In this document: piece by piece, positions 44,425 through 54,191 of the stretch
Numbering within the stretch: the stretch's first letter is position 1
Layout: the number at the start of each line of letters is the position of its first letter
Origin: Actinotalea subterranea
GTDB taxonomy: Bacteria > Actinomycetota > Actinomycetes > Actinomycetales > Cellulomonadaceae
Direction of reading: 5' to 3'
Assembly: GCF_008364845.1 (NCBI RefSeq)
Contig: NZ_VTTP01000009.1
Coordinates: forward strand, 1 to 64,000
DNA length: 64,000 nt
Notes under the pieces: generated by a model
What the model saw: the letters and a program-made list of their open reading frames with translations, nothing else
Told to the model about the DNA's origin: nothing
Database searches by the model: none
Made by a program: the position numbers and the translations under genes

Positions 44425-45207
44425 TCAGCCCGTCGGGAGCAGGCGCACGACGCCGGCGAACCGGCCCGGGGGCCGCTGGGCGGGCGCCGCGACCGAACCC
44501 CGGTGCGAGAACCACCCGTCGTCGGACAGGGTGCACGCACCGACGTCCACGACGCCGGTGACGCCGCACGTCATGAGCTGGTGCCGCACACCCGCCGGCA
44601 GGTCGAGGGCCGGTGTCCCCCACGACGTCGTCGTCGCCGTCCCGGGCACCGCGGCGTCGACCTCGGCGCGCAGCGCGTCCGGGACCTCGTAGCAGGCGCC
44701 GCACACGGACGGTCCGATGACGGCGCGCACGCGTCGTGGGTCGGCACCGCGCACCTGCATCGCGCGGACCGCCGCCGGGACGACTCCAGCGACGAGGCCG
44801 CGGCGGCCCGCATGGACCGCCGCCACGACGCCCGCGAGCGGGTCCGCCAGGAGCACGGGCACGCAGTCCGCGACGAGCACGGCGACGGCGACGGTGCGCT
44901 CGGTCGTCAGCAGCGCGTCAGCCCTGCCGACGTGCGCACCCGGCTCCGGCGCCACCGCGCACTCGAGGATGTCGGCGCCGTGCACCTGCTCCACGTAGGC
45001 GACGGGCACGCCCATGCGCGCGTCGAGCGAGCGCCTCGCCGCCCGGCCCGCGTCGGGCACGCCCGGCCCCACCACGACGCTCAGGTTCGCACCCGCACGC
45101 GTGAAGCCGGCCAGGACGCCGGGGCCCAGGTCGACCTCGAGCAGGTCGACGGCCGGTGCCGGGCCGGTCACCCCGGGCTCACGCACGCCGGCACCGCGGC
45201 GAGCCAC
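44425..45207 (-). CDS. pgeF: PgeF (YfiH/laccase-domain) peptidoglycan editing protein
   Basis: PgeF-type enzymes remove wrongly built UDP-MurNAc-L-Ser, an editing step; older annotations call them polyphenol oxidases. The 260 residues have VEQVHGADI, VLVADCVPVLLADP with the metal Cys, AAVHAGRRGL with the metal His, and IGPSVCGACYEV. The GTG at 45207 is 18 bases after ftsZ; a GTG at 45171 (VTGPAP) is also possible. It is followed directly by sepF with no yggS. Confidence 0.85.
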   Translation of the reverse strand: MARRGAGVREPGVTGPAPAVDLLEVDLGPGVLAGFTRAGANLSVVVGPGVPDAGRAARRSLDARMGVPVAYVEQVHGADILECAVAPEPGAHVGRADALLTTERTVAVAVLVADCVPVLLADPLAGVVAAVHAGRRGLVAGVVPAAVRAMQVRGADPRRVRAVIGPSVCGACYEVPDALRAEVDAAVPGTATTTSWGTPALDLPAGVRHQLMTCGVTGVVDVGACTLSDDGWFSHRGSVAAPAQRPPGRFAGVVRLLPTG

Positions 45208-45225
45208 GTCCCCGCACGGAAGGCC

Positions 45226-46518
45226 TCAGGAGTGCTTGAGGAAGTCCGGGAGGTCGAGGTCGTCGGTCCCGCGGCGGCTCGGCCGGTCCTCGAACACCCG
45301 CGGCACCTCGACGTCGGACGGCACCTCGTGCTGCCCGCCCCCCTCGCGCTCGTCGGCGAGGAACGACGGCACGGCCTCGTCGGCCCGCTCGGCGGCCTCG
45401 GGCTGCACGACGGGCTCCGGGGTCCCGAACGCACGCCAGGGCTCGGGCGCGGCGGCGGGGACGACGGGCGGGAGGTCGGCCGCGGGACGCATCGCGGGCT
45501 GCTCGACCGCCGGGACCCGAGGGGTGCCGCTGACCTGGCCGAGCGCACGGCTGTCACGCCTGATCGTCGGGGAGCCGCTGTCGAAGCCCGCCGCGATGAC
45601 GGTCACCCGGACCTCGTCGCCCAGCGCGTCGTCGATGACCGCGCCGAAGATGATGTTCGCCTCGGGGTGCGCGGCCTCCTGCACGAGGCGCGCGGCCTCG
45701 TTGATCTCGAAGAGGCCGAGGTCGGAGCCGCCCTGGATCGAGAGCAGCACGCCGTGCGCGCCGTCGATGCTCGCCTCGAGCAGCGGCGAGGAGATCGCGA
45801 GCTCTGCGGCCTGGACGGCGCGGTCGTCGCCGCGGGCCGACCCGATGCCCATGAGCGCGCTGCCGGCACCCTGCATGACGCTCTTGACGTCGGCGAAGTC
45901 GAGGTTGATCAGACCCGGGGTCGTGATGAGGTCCGTGATGCCCTGCACGCCGGACAGGAGCACCTGGTCCGCCGAGTGGAACGCGTCGAGGACGGAGACC
46001 GACCGGTCCGAGATGGACAGCAGGCGGTCGTTCGGGATGACGATCAGCGTGTCGACCTCGGAGCGCAGGTTGTCGATGCCCGTCTCGGCCTGCACCGAGC
46101 GGCGTCGCCCCTCGAACGTGAAGGGACGCGTGACGACCCCGATCGTCAGGGCGCCGAGCGAACGCGCGATCCGGGCGACCACGGGGGCGCCGCCCGTCCC
46201 GGTGCCACCGCCCTCGCCGGCCGTGACGAACACCATGTCCGCACCGCGCAGGACGTCCTCGATCTCCTCCGAGTGGTCCTCTGCGGCCTTCTTGCCGACC
46301 TCGGGGTCCGCGCCTGCACCGAGGCCCCGGGTCAGCTCGCGGCCGACGTCGAGCTTGACGTCGGCGTCCGACATGAGCAGCGCCTGGGCGTCGGTGTTGA
46401 TCGCGATGAACTCGACCCCCTTGAGGCCGACCTCGATCATGCGGTTGACGGCGTTGACGCCACCGCCACCGATGCCGACCACCTTGATGACCGCCAGGTA
46501 GTTCTGCGGAGCTGCCAC
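45226..46518 (-). CDS. ftsZ: Cell division GTPase FtsZ
   Basis: FtsZ is a tubulin homologue that builds the division ring. The 430 residues have the GTP motif GGGTGTG (103-109), [14 protein letters not shown] at the start, the T7 loop [11 protein letters not shown], a disordered linker of about 100 residues and a C-terminal [12 protein letters not shown] for binding SepF. The GTG at 46518 follows GAGAGG; an earlier ATG 11 codons upstream is ignored because the family starts at [14 protein letters not shown]. Its own promoter lies at 46571-46598. Confidence 0.97.
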   Translation of the reverse strand: MAAPQNYLAVIKVVGIGGGGVNAVNRMIEVGLKGVEFIAINTDAQALLMSDADVKLDVGRELTRGLGAGADPEVGKKAAEDHSEEIEDVLRGADMVFVTAGEGGGTGTGGAPVVARIARSLGALTIGVVTRPFTFEGRRRSVQAETGIDNLRSEVDTLIVIPNDRLLSISDRSVSVLDAFHSADQVLLSGVQGITDLITTPGLINLDFADVKSVMQGAGSALMGIGSARGDDRAVQAAELAISSPLLEASIDGAHGVLLSIQGGSDLGLFEINEAARLVQEAAHPEANIIFGAVIDDALGDEVRVTVIAAGFDSGSPTIRRDSRALGQVSGTPRVPAVEQPAMRPAADLPPVVPAAAPEPWRAFGTPEPVVQPEAAERADEAVPSFLADEREGGGQHEVPSDVEVPRVFEDRPSRRGTDDLDLPDFLKHS

Positions 46519-46550
46519 GTCGGTGCCTCTCGTCCTGCAAACGGGGTCCA

Positions 46551-46598
46551 AACCTTCACGTTCAGGTTGAAGGTTAGAGTTATGTCAGATGCTGTCGA
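46551..46598 (-). promoter_or_regulatory. ftsZ promoter overlapped by an 8-bp inverted repeat
   Basis: On the minus strand TCGACA (46598-46593), a 16-base spacer and TAACCT (46576-46571) form a promoter. AACCTTCA (46551-46558) and TGAAGGTT (46568-46575) are perfect inverted arms with a 9-base centre, and the right arm covers the -10. This could be an operator or a 5' hairpin. Confidence 0.55.
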
Positions 46599-46675
46599 GA
46601 GCGACGCTAGGTGCCGGATGGCGGACCGGCAACGACCACGGGCGCGTGTCGCTGATCTGACGTGCCCGCGACGGC

Positions 46676-47659
46676 TCAGGACCGGGTGATGGGCAGCGTC
46701 GGGGCCGACACGTCGAAGACCGCGGCCCCGCGGCTCGCCTCCGCGGACCGAAGCGTCTGCAGGACGCGCACCTTGAGCGCGTTCCGGTCCGCGCTCCCCC
46801 ACTCGACGACGGCGCCGTCACGCAGGCCGAACCTGACCGCGTCCTGGCTGTCGGCCGATGCCGTCGCGATCTGGGCCGCCAGCTCCGGGGGGAGCTGCTG
46901 AAGGACCGTCAGCACGGCCGTGAGCGCACGTGCGCCCGGGTCGTCGGCGGGCACCGAGATCACCGGGAGCCCCTCGGGCGGGGCGTCGACCCGGCCGACC
47001 TGGACGCCCTCCACGTCGAGCAGCGCGAACCCGCCCTCGACCTGCGGCACCGCCGCGACGGGCTCCCGCGAGACGACCGTGATGCGCAACCCGTGGGGCC
47101 ACACGCGTGCGACCTCCGCCGCCCGGACCCCCGGCACGTCGAGGACCTCGCGCCGCAGCGCCACCGTGTCCAGCCGCGGCAGCGGGACGTCCGCGTAGGG
47201 CGCGACGACGGCCGCGACGGCCGCGCCGTCCACGACCGTGCCCTCCCCCGTGAGCTCGACCTCGGCGAGGTCGAGCGCGAGCACGGGTGAGACGAGCAGG
47301 AGCCACGAGAGCGCGACGAGGACGACACCCGTCACCGAGCCGATGATCACCCGTCGCCGCAGCAGGCTCCGGCGCATCGCGGCACGTTCCGCGAAGCGAG
47401 CCGCCGACCCGCTCGAGACCACCGGCGGGCGGACCGGCTGCCAGCTCCGTGGCATCACGACCCCGCCCGCAGCGCGTGCCTCGCGCGCCTCGCGGGAGGC
47501 GTCGGGAGCAGGGTCGTGGGGCAGGTCGGACGTCGCGCCGGCCGACTCGTCGTCCGCCGGACCGGCCGGCGGGCCCGCCGTCGGCGGTGGGACGGGCCGT
47601 GCACGGGTCCGGTCGGGCTGCACCGGCGCGACCCGACGCGGGCGTGCCGGTGGCCTCAT
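46676..47659 (-). CDS. ftsQ: Cell division protein FtsQ
   Basis: FtsQ is a bitopic divisome protein. The 327 residues have a Pro/Arg-rich cytoplasmic part of about 100, a membrane helix (VIIGSVTGVVLVALSWLLLVSPVL), a POTRA domain (VELTGEGTVVDGAAV ... VPLPRLDTVALRREVL) and the beta domain (RVWPHGLRITVVSREPVAAV). The ATG overlaps the murC stop by 4 bases. The gap to ftsZ holds the ftsZ promoter. Confidence 0.93.
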   Translation of the reverse strand: MRPPARPRRVAPVQPDRTRARPVPPPTAGPPAGPADDESAGATSDLPHDPAPDASREAREARAAGGVVMPRSWQPVRPPVVSSGSAARFAERAAMRRSLLRRRVIIGSVTGVVLVALSWLLLVSPVLALDLAEVELTGEGTVVDGAAVAAVVAPYADVPLPRLDTVALRREVLDVPGVRAAEVARVWPHGLRITVVSREPVAAVPQVEGGFALLDVEGVQVGRVDAPPEGLPVISVPADDPGARALTAVLTVLQQLPPELAAQIATASADSQDAVRFGLRDGAVVEWGSADRNALKVRVLQTLRSAEASRGAAVFDVSAPTLPITRS

Positions 47660-49197
47660 CTGTCGCGGACCTGTGCCGCGGCCTCGAGCACGACCGGTGC
47701 GAGCTCCGTCACGTCCCCCGCGCCCACGGTCAGGACCAGGTCGCCGGGACGGGCGGCCCGACCGACGGCGCGTGCGGCGTCGACGCGGTCGGGGATGAAC
47801 GTGGCGTCAGCGCCGGCCGGCATGCGGTCCACGATCGACGCGCCGGTCACCGTCGGGTCCGGGTCCTCGCGTGCGGCGTACACGTCCGTCACGACGACGA
47901 CGTCCGCGAGGGCCAGCGCCTGCGCGAACTCGTCGGCGAAGGCGGCCGTCCGGGAGAACAGGTGGGGCTGGAAGAGCACGAGCACCCGCCCGCCGACGGC
48001 CACCGGTCGGGCCCCGCGCAGGAGGGCCGCCACCTCGGTCGGGTGGTGGGCGTAGTCGTCGACCACGCGCACGCCGCCCGCCGTGCCCCGCTCCTCGAAG
48101 CGCCGACCGGTCCCGCGGAAGCCCGAGACGCCCCGGGCGGCCGTCTCGGCGTCGACACCGAGCAGCCTCGCGACCGTCCAGGCCGCCGCCGCATTGAGGG
48201 CGTTGTGCGCGCCCGGCACGGCGAGCTCGAGCCGCACCGGCTCGGAACCAGGCTCACGGACCGTCACGGCTCCGCCCGGGTGGCCGACGCCCGCCTCCGA
48301 CGGGGACCAGTCGCCCAGCAGGACGTCGGAGCCTGCGGTCGTGCCGTAGGTCCGTACCCGCCGACCCGCGGCGCGGGCCCGGTCGGCGAGAGCGCGCGCA
48401 CCGGGGTCGTCGGCGCACGCCACGAGCCACCCGTCCGGCTCGACACGCTCGGCGAAACGCACGAACGCGTCCTCGAAGGCCGCGCGCGACCCGTAGTGGT
48501 CGAGGTGGTCGGGCTCGATGTTCGTCACGACGGCCGCCCATGGCCGGTACGCCAGGAACGAGCCGTCCGACTCGTCCGCCTCGGCCACGAAGACGTCGCC
48601 CGCGCCGTGGTGCGCGCCGCCGACCTCGAGCGTCGCCGGCCCGTCGGGAGCGCGCTGCCCGCCCGTCGGCAGCACGGTGCCCCCGACCGCCCACGAGGGG
48701 TCGAGGCCCGCGTGCGCGAGGGTCACAGCCACCATCGCCGACGTCGTCGTCTTGCCGTGCGCGCCCGCGACGGCCACGGCACGCCGGCCCGCCATGAGCG
48801 CCGCGAGGGCCTGCGACCGGTGGATGACCGGGGTGCCGAGCTCCCTGGCGCGCACGAGCTCGGGGTTCGTGGCGCGGATCGCCGTCGAGACCACGACGGT
48901 GCCGACGCCGTCGACGAGCGCCGCGTCGTGCCCGACGTGCACGCGCACGCCCGCGGCCCGCAGTGCCGCGAGGCCCGCACCCTCACGCGCATCCGACCCC
49001 TGCACGCTCAGACCCCGCGCAGCCAGCAGCCCTGCGACGACCGACATGCCCGCCCCACCCACGCCGATGAGGTGCACCGGCCCGCGCGCCGCGAGGTCGT
49101 CGAGGCTCGTCGCCCCAGGTCCCGCCCCAGGTCGGGTCGTCCCGTCGGCCCCGGGCCCCGTGCCGGCGTCCCCGGCCCCGGCCTCGGTGCGCGTCAT
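47656..49197 (-). CDS. murC: UDP-N-acetylmuramate--L-alanine ligase
   Basis: MurC adds the first amino acid, L-alanine, to UDP-MurNAc. The 513 residues carry the N-domain VHLIGVGGAGMSVVA, the ATP site VAGAHGKTTTSAM, AEADESDGSF, NIEPDHLDHYG and the C-domain VVDDYAHHPTEV. About 38 Gly/Thr/Pro-rich residues precede the core. It overlaps murG and ftsQ by 4 bases at each end. Confidence 0.96.
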   Translation of the reverse strand: MTRTEAGAGDAGTGPGADGTTRPGAGPGATSLDDLAARGPVHLIGVGGAGMSVVAGLLAARGLSVQGSDAREGAGLAALRAAGVRVHVGHDAALVDGVGTVVVSTAIRATNPELVRARELGTPVIHRSQALAALMAGRRAVAVAGAHGKTTTSAMVAVTLAHAGLDPSWAVGGTVLPTGGQRAPDGPATLEVGGAHHGAGDVFVAEADESDGSFLAYRPWAAVVTNIEPDHLDHYGSRAAFEDAFVRFAERVEPDGWLVACADDPGARALADRARAAGRRVRTYGTTAGSDVLLGDWSPSEAGVGHPGGAVTVREPGSEPVRLELAVPGAHNALNAAAAWTVARLLGVDAETAARGVSGFRGTGRRFEERGTAGGVRVVDDYAHHPTEVAALLRGARPVAVGGRVLVLFQPHLFSRTAAFADEFAQALALADVVVVTDVYAAREDPDPTVTGASIVDRMPAGADATFIPDRVDAARAVGRAARPGDLVLTVGAGDVTELAPVVLEAAAQVRDR

Positions 49198-50375
49198 GAC
49201 GCCGCCTCGACGAGCTCGGCCACACGGCGCGCGGCGTCGACGACGCCCACCGTCCGCGCCGCCTGAGCCATCGTCGCGAGCCGCGCAGGGTCGCCGAGCA
49301 GCGGCACGAGCCGGGCACGCAGCCAGGCGGGGTCGAGGTCCGCGTCCTTGACGAGGATCCCACCGCCGGCCGCGACGACGGGGGCCGCGTTGAGCCGCTG
49401 CTCACCGTTGCCCACGGGCAGGGGGACGTAGATCGCGGGGAGCCCGAGCGCAGCGAGCTCGCTCACCGTGCCCGCCCCGGCCCGGCACACGACGACGTCG
49501 GCGACCGCGAGCGCATGGTGCATGTCCGCGAGGTACTCCCGCACCTGGTAGCGGTCGGCCCGCGCGCGCTGCTCGCCCGGCTCGTGGCCCTCGCGCGAGC
49601 CGGCCGTCTGCGTCCCGAGCACCTCTGCGAGGCGGTCCCGGACGGCGTCGGCCTTGCCCGCCCCCGTCAGGTGCAGCACCTGGGCCCCGGCGGCCAGCAG
49701 GTCGGACGCGCACGCGCTCACCGCCGTGTTCAGGCTCAGGGCGCCCAGCGAACCGCCGGTCACGAGCACCGTCGGCAGCGCGGCGTCGAGGGCGAGCGCC
49801 GCGGCGGCATCCGTGCGCGCGCCGGCGGCGTCCGTCTCGCGGCGCGCCGCGAGGTCAGCGACCTCAGGACGCAGCGGCAGGCCCGTGACCTGCGCGCCGC
49901 GCAAGGGCGTCCCGGGGAACGTGACGGCGACGGCGTGCGCCCACCGTGCCCCGAGGCGGTTGGCGAGGCCCGGGCGCGCGTTCTGCTCGTGCACCACCAC
50001 GGGGACGCGCCGTCGTCGCGCGGCGAGGTACGCGGGCGTCGAGACGTAGCCGCCGAACCCGACGACGACCTGGGCGCCGCTCTCGTCGATCGCTCGGCCG
50101 GCCGCCCGCACGGCAGCGCGGAGCCTGCCCGGCAGCCGCAGCCAGTCCAGGGTCGGCCGACGCGGCAGCGGCACGCGGGGCACGGGCGCGAGCGGGTAGC
50201 CCCGCGCAGGGACCAGCTCGGCCTCGAGGCCGCTCGACGTGCCCAGCACCGTGATCCGCACGTCGGGGTGGCGCCGCCGCAGCTCGTCGGCGACGGCGAG
50301 CAGGGGGTTCACGTGACCCGCGGTGCCGCCGCCCGCGAGGAGCACGGACGTCAGGCGGGCGGGGTTCTCACTCAC
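49194..50375 (-). CDS. murG: Lipid II synthase (GlcNAc transferase) MurG
   Basis: MurG adds GlcNAc to lipid I on the inner face of the membrane. The 393 residues have LLAGGGTAGHVNPLLAVAD, VVGFGGYVSTPAYLAA, HEQNARPGLANRLGA, VTGGSLGALSLN and the UDP-GlcNAc site CRAGAGTVSELAALGLP. The GTG at 50375 has GGAGG 5 bases upstream; an earlier GTG at 50387 would place that site inside the gene, so I reject it. An 8-base overlap with the ftsW stop couples them. Confidence 0.96.
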   Translation of the reverse strand: MSENPARLTSVLLAGGGTAGHVNPLLAVADELRRRHPDVRITVLGTSSGLEAELVPARGYPLAPVPRVPLPRRPTLDWLRLPGRLRAAVRAAGRAIDESGAQVVVGFGGYVSTPAYLAARRRRVPVVVHEQNARPGLANRLGARWAHAVAVTFPGTPLRGAQVTGLPLRPEVADLAARRETDAAGARTDAAAALALDAALPTVLVTGGSLGALSLNTAVSACASDLLAAGAQVLHLTGAGKADAVRDRLAEVLGTQTAGSREGHEPGEQRARADRYQVREYLADMHHALAVADVVVCRAGAGTVSELAALGLPAIYVPLPVGNGEQRLNAAPVVAAGGGILVKDADLDPAWLRARLVPLLGDPARLATMAQAARTVGVVDAARRVAELVEAAS

Positions 50376-51633
50376 GGGTACCTCCACGGGCGGGGCGGGC
50401 GGCCCGCGCGGAGCGTCCCACCACGGCGAGCGAGCGCCGGACGACGCTCGGCCGCGCGGTGAGCGCCTCGGCGGCGCCGGGCTCGTTCCGCGCGAACGAG
50501 AGCACGACGCCGAGGGCGAGCATCGTCGTGATGAGCGCCGAGCCGCCGGCCGAGACGAGGGGCAGGGGCACGCCGATGACGGGCAGGAAGCCGACCACGA
50601 CGGCGATGTTGACGAGGGCCTGGCCGAGGATCCACGTGGCGATGCCCGCCGTCGCGATCTGCACGAACGGGTCGGTGTGCCGCCGGATCACGCGCGACAT
50701 CGCGACCGCGAGGACCCCGAACAGGGCCAGGACGAGCACGGTGCCGAGGACGCCGAGCTCCTCGCCGAGCACCGCGAAGATGAAGTCGTTGTGCGCCTCG
50801 GGCAGGTAGGACCACTTCTCGCGGCTCTCGCCCAGGCCGACGCCGGTCCAGCCGCCCGACGCGAGCGCGAACATCCCGCGGCTCGTCTGGTAGCACTCGT
50901 CGAACCTGTCGCAGCTGTCGCTGAAGAAGGCCTCGATGCGCGCGACGCGGCTGTTGCTCATCTGGCTCAGCTGGATCACCGCGAAGACGGCGAGGACGCC
51001 GGCGGCCGCGAACATCCGCAGCGGGACGCCCGCGACGAACAGCGCACCCGCGACCAGCGTGACGAGGACGATCGCCGTCCCCAGGTCACCGCCCGCGAGC
51101 ACGAGGCCGATCGCGGCGAGCGCGACGAGGACGCCGGGCACCAGGACGTGGAGCCACCTGTTGAGCAGGGGGCCCTTGCGGGCGAGGACGACGCCGAGCC
51201 AGAGGGCGAGCGTGAGCTTCGCGAGCTCCGACGGCTGGAACGACTGGCCGCCGATGATGATCCAGTTCGTGTTGCCGTTCACCTCCTTGCCGATGAACGG
51301 GACGAGGGCGAGGACGGCCATCGACGCGAGCAGGGCGGGCCACGCGAAACGCTTGTAGAACGCCGGTGGGAACCGGCTCGCGAGCCACGCCAAGGGCAGC
51401 CCCACGAGTGCGAACTTCGCCTGGTTGAGGAAGGTGCTGTACGCCGAGCGATCGGCGGACAGCGCGTCGACGCTCGAGCTCGAGAGCACCATGATGAGCC
51501 CGATCGCGACGAGGAGGAGGCTCGCGCCGGCGATGAGGTAGTAGCTCGTCACGGCGCTGTTCCACTGCCCCACCTGGGCCGTGCCGTCGGGTGACGTCGT
51601 CGGCAGAGCACGCTCCGCGGTCCGGTGAGCCAT
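50368..51633 (-). CDS. ftsW: Septal peptidoglycan glycosyltransferase FtsW
   Basis: FtsW is a SEDS polymerase that links lipid II into glycan strands with FtsI as partner. The 421 residues have about ten membrane helices and the signatures NTNWIIIGGQSFQPSELAKL, AGGDLGTAIVL (catalytic Asp), and PEAHNDFIFAVLGEELG. The large outer loop with FFSDSCDRFDECYQTSRG contains two cysteines that may form a disulfide. The ATG is 6 bases after murD. Confidence 0.95.
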   Translation of the reverse strand: MAHRTAERALPTTSPDGTAQVGQWNSAVTSYYLIAGASLLLVAIGLIMVLSSSSVDALSADRSAYSTFLNQAKFALVGLPLAWLASRFPPAFYKRFAWPALLASMAVLALVPFIGKEVNGNTNWIIIGGQSFQPSELAKLTLALWLGVVLARKGPLLNRWLHVLVPGVLVALAAIGLVLAGGDLGTAIVLVTLVAGALFVAGVPLRMFAAAGVLAVFAVIQLSQMSNSRVARIEAFFSDSCDRFDECYQTSRGMFALASGGWTGVGLGESREKWSYLPEAHNDFIFAVLGEELGVLGTVLVLALFGVLAVAMSRVIRRHTDPFVQIATAGIATWILGQALVNIAVVVGFLPVIGVPLPLVSAGGSALITTMLALGVVLSFARNEPGAAEALTARPSVVRRSLAVVGRSARAARPARGGTRE

Positions 51634-51639
51634 CGGGCG

Positions 51640-53109
51640 TCAGCCGTCCGTGAGGGGCTGGGGTGCGCCGTCGAGCGCACGCACGGCGTCGACGAACGCC
51701 GCGCCGCGGTCGGCGTACGAGGCGAACTGGTCCATGGACGCGCACGCGGGGGCGAGCAGCACCGTGTCGCCCGGCCGGGCGAGCCGGCGGGCCTCGTGCA
51801 CTGCACGGCTCATCACGGTCCCAGTGTCGGCGGGATCGATGCCGACGGCGGGGATTCCCGGCGCGTGTCGGCCCAGGGCCTCGCGCCACGGTCCCTGGTC
51901 GACGCCGATGAGCACGACGGCCCGCAGCCGCTCCGCCCGGTCCCGGACCAGGTCCTCGAAGCGCGCGCCCTTCGCGAGCCCGCCCGCGACCCAGACGACC
52001 GAGCCCGCAGGGAAGGACCCGAGGGACGCCGCCGCGGCGTGGGCGTTGGTCGCCTTGGAGTCGTCGACGTACGCGACCCCGTCGACGTCCGCGACGTGCT
52101 CGATGCGGTGCGCTCCCGGCCGGTACGCGCGCAGCCCGTCGCGCACCGCCGCGGCGGGCACCCCGTGGGCCCGCGCGAGCGCGGCGGCCGTGAGCGCGTC
52201 GGCGACCACGTGGCCCGCGAGGTGCGCGCCGGCACCGGCGAGGTGCGCGAGGTCGTCGACGGTGCCGAGCTCGGCCGCGGTCGTGTGCCGGGCCCGGTCC
52301 TCCCACGCCGTGTGGAACGCGCGGTCCACGAGGATCCCGTCGACCAGACCGAGCTGGCCCGGTCCGGGCGCACCGAGCGTCACGCCGACCGCGCGCGCAC
52401 CCTCCGCGACGTCGGCGTCACGCACGAGCGCCTCGAGCCGCGGGTCGTCCGTGCCGTAGACGCACGCGACCTGCGTGCCCGTGAAGATGCGGCCCTTGGC
52501 GGCCGCGTAGGCCTCGAACGAGCCGTGCCAGTCCAGGTGGTCCGGCGCGATGTTGAGGACCGCGGCCGCCTCGGGCGCCATCGTGCGGGTGAAGTGGAGC
52601 TGGAAGCTCGAGAGCTCGACGGCCAGCACGTCGTTCGACGGGTCCGTCGCCGCGGCGACCGCGGGCTCGCCCACGTTGCCGACCGCGGGTGCGCGCTCCC
52701 CCGCCGCCGACAGGATCGCCGAGAGCATCCCCACGGTCGTCGTCTTGCCGTTGGTCCCGGTCAGCACGAGCCACGGGGCCGGGCCCGGGCGACCGGCGCG
52801 CTCCACCCGCAGGCGCCACGCGAGCTCGATCTCGCTCCACACGGGCAGTCCGCGTGCGACGGCCGCGGCCAGGAGGGGCGACGTCGGCCGCCAGCCCGGG
52901 GACGCGACGACGAGGTCCACGTCGGCGAGGTCCACCTGCCCGGCGTCGCGCACGTCGGCGTCGGGCGCGTGCTCGTCGACCGTGACCACGCGGGGTGCGG
53001 CCGGGCCGAGGTCGCGCAGCGCCGCCGCCGCTGCGCGCCCGGACAGCCCGAGCCCCGCGACGAGGACCCGCCGACCGGCGAGGCCCTCGAAGGGGTCGTC
53101 ACGTGCCAC
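51640..53109 (-). CDS. murD: UDP-N-acetylmuramoylalanine--D-glutamate ligase
   Basis: MurD adds D-glutamate to the growing stem peptide. The 489 residues have RRVLVAGLGLSGRAAA, the ATP site [36 protein letters not shown], and the C-domain VAYVDDSKATN. The GTG at 53109 shares one base with the mraY TAG stop. Length and order are normal for the family. Confidence 0.96.
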   Translation of the reverse strand: MARDDPFEGLAGRRVLVAGLGLSGRAAAAALRDLGPAAPRVVTVDEHAPDADVRDAGQVDLADVDLVVASPGWRPTSPLLAAAVARGLPVWSEIELAWRLRVERAGRPGPAPWLVLTGTNGKTTTVGMLSAILSAAGERAPAVGNVGEPAVAAATDPSNDVLAVELSSFQLHFTRTMAPEAAAVLNIAPDHLDWHGSFEAYAAAKGRIFTGTQVACVYGTDDPRLEALVRDADVAEGARAVGVTLGAPGPGQLGLVDGILVDRAFHTAWEDRARHTTAAELGTVDDLAHLAGAGAHLAGHVVADALTAAALARAHGVPAAAVRDGLRAYRPGAHRIEHVADVDGVAYVDDSKATNAHAAAASLGSFPAGSVVWVAGGLAKGARFEDLVRDRAERLRAVVLIGVDQGPWREALGRHAPGIPAVGIDPADTGTVMSRAVHEARRLARPGDTVLLAPACASMDQFASYADRGAAFVDAVRALDGAPQPLTDG

Positions 53110-54191
53110 TACCCGGCCACCCACTCGGCGTAGAAGATCCCGACGCCGCCGGCGACGAAGAGGCCCGCGATGATCCAGAAGCGGATGACGATCGTGACCT
53201 CGCCCCAGCCGGACAGCTCGAAGTGGTGGTGCAGGGGCGCCATCTTGAACACGCGCCTGCCCGTCATCTTGAAGAACCCGATCTGGATGACGTCGGAGAG
53301 CACCACGAGCACGAACATCCCGCCGATGATGGCCGCGAGGATCTCGGTGCGGGACAGGATCGACAGGCCCGCGAGCGCCCCGCCCAGGGCGAGCGAACCC
53401 GTGTCGCCCATGAAGATCTTCGCCGGTGACGCGTTCCACCACAGGAACCCGAAGCACGCCCCGGTCACGGCGGCGGCGACGACCGCGAGGTCGAGCGGGT
53501 CCCGGGTCTCGTAGCAGCTCGGACCCGCCGTGAAGAGGCTCTGGCAGGTCTGGTTCGACTGCCACACGCCCACGAGCACGTACGCGCCGAACACGATCAG
53601 CGAGACGCCCGCAGCGAGCCCGTCGAGGCCGTCGGTGAGGTTCACGGCGTTGGACCACGCCGTGATGAGGAAGTTGGCCCACAGCACGAAGAGGATGAGC
53701 CCGATCGTCGCGCCCTGGAACGCGAGGTCGAGGTTCGTGTCGCGGATGAACGAGATGTGGGTCGACGCGGGCGTGCGGAAGCTCTCGTTCGGGAACTGCA
53801 GCGCGAGGACCGCGAAGGTCACGCCGACGAGGCCCTGGCCCACGATCTTCCACCGTGCAGACAGGCCGAGGCTGCGCTGCCGCGAGATCTTGATGAAGTC
53901 GTCGAGGAAGCCGACGACCCCGAGCCCCGTCATGAGGAAGAGCACGAGGAGCGCCGAGGCGCTCGGCATGTTGCCCGTGACGAGCCCCGCCCCGCCCCAT
54001 CCGAGGAGCGTCGCGACGATGATGACGACGCCACCCATGGTCGGTGTCCCACGCTTGGTGAAGTGCGCGGTGGGGCCGTCCTGGCGGATGAACTGGCCGT
54101 ACTGCCGCCGCACGAGGAACCGGATGAACAGCGGGGTGCCGAGGAGCGCGATGAGCATCGACAGCCCACCGGAGATGAGGACCGCCCTCAT
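53109..54191 (-). CDS. mraY: Phospho-N-acetylmuramoyl-pentapeptide transferase
   Basis: MraY moves phospho-MurNAc-pentapeptide onto undecaprenyl phosphate, making lipid I. The 360 residues have ten predicted helices with [23 protein letters not shown], the catalytic-region [12 protein letters not shown] and the [13 protein letters not shown] loop. The substrate is the pentapeptide, so MurF activity is needed for it to work, yet no intact murF precedes it here. The ATG overlaps the murE-fusion stop by 4 bases. Confidence 0.97.
   Translation of the reverse strand: MRAVLISGGLSMLIALLGTPLFIRFLVRRQYGQFIRQDGPTAHFTKRGTPTMGGVVIIVATLLGWGGAGLVTGNMPSASALLVLFLMTGLGVVGFLDDFIKISRQRSLGLSARWKIVGQGLVGVTFAVLALQFPNESFRTPASTHISFIRDTNLDLAFQGATIGLILFVLWANFLITAWSNAVNLTDGLDGLAAGVSLIVFGAYVLVGVWQSNQTCQSLFTAGPSCYETRDPLDLAVVAAAVTGACFGFLWWNASPAKIFMGDTGSLALGGALAGLSILSRTEILAAIIGGMFVLVVLSDVIQIGFFKMTGRRVFKMAPLHHHFELSGWGEVTIVIRFWIIAGLFVAGGVGIFYAEWVAG

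Noticed and set aside
43834-44704. A YggS or other gene in the alternative frames across sepF and pgeF
   Set aside because: The alternative frames are Arg-rich shadows with no PLP-enzyme motifs.
50376-50387. GTG at 50387 as the murG start
   Set aside because: It would put the GGAGG ribosome site inside the coding region, while the GTG at 50375 uses it at ideal spacing.
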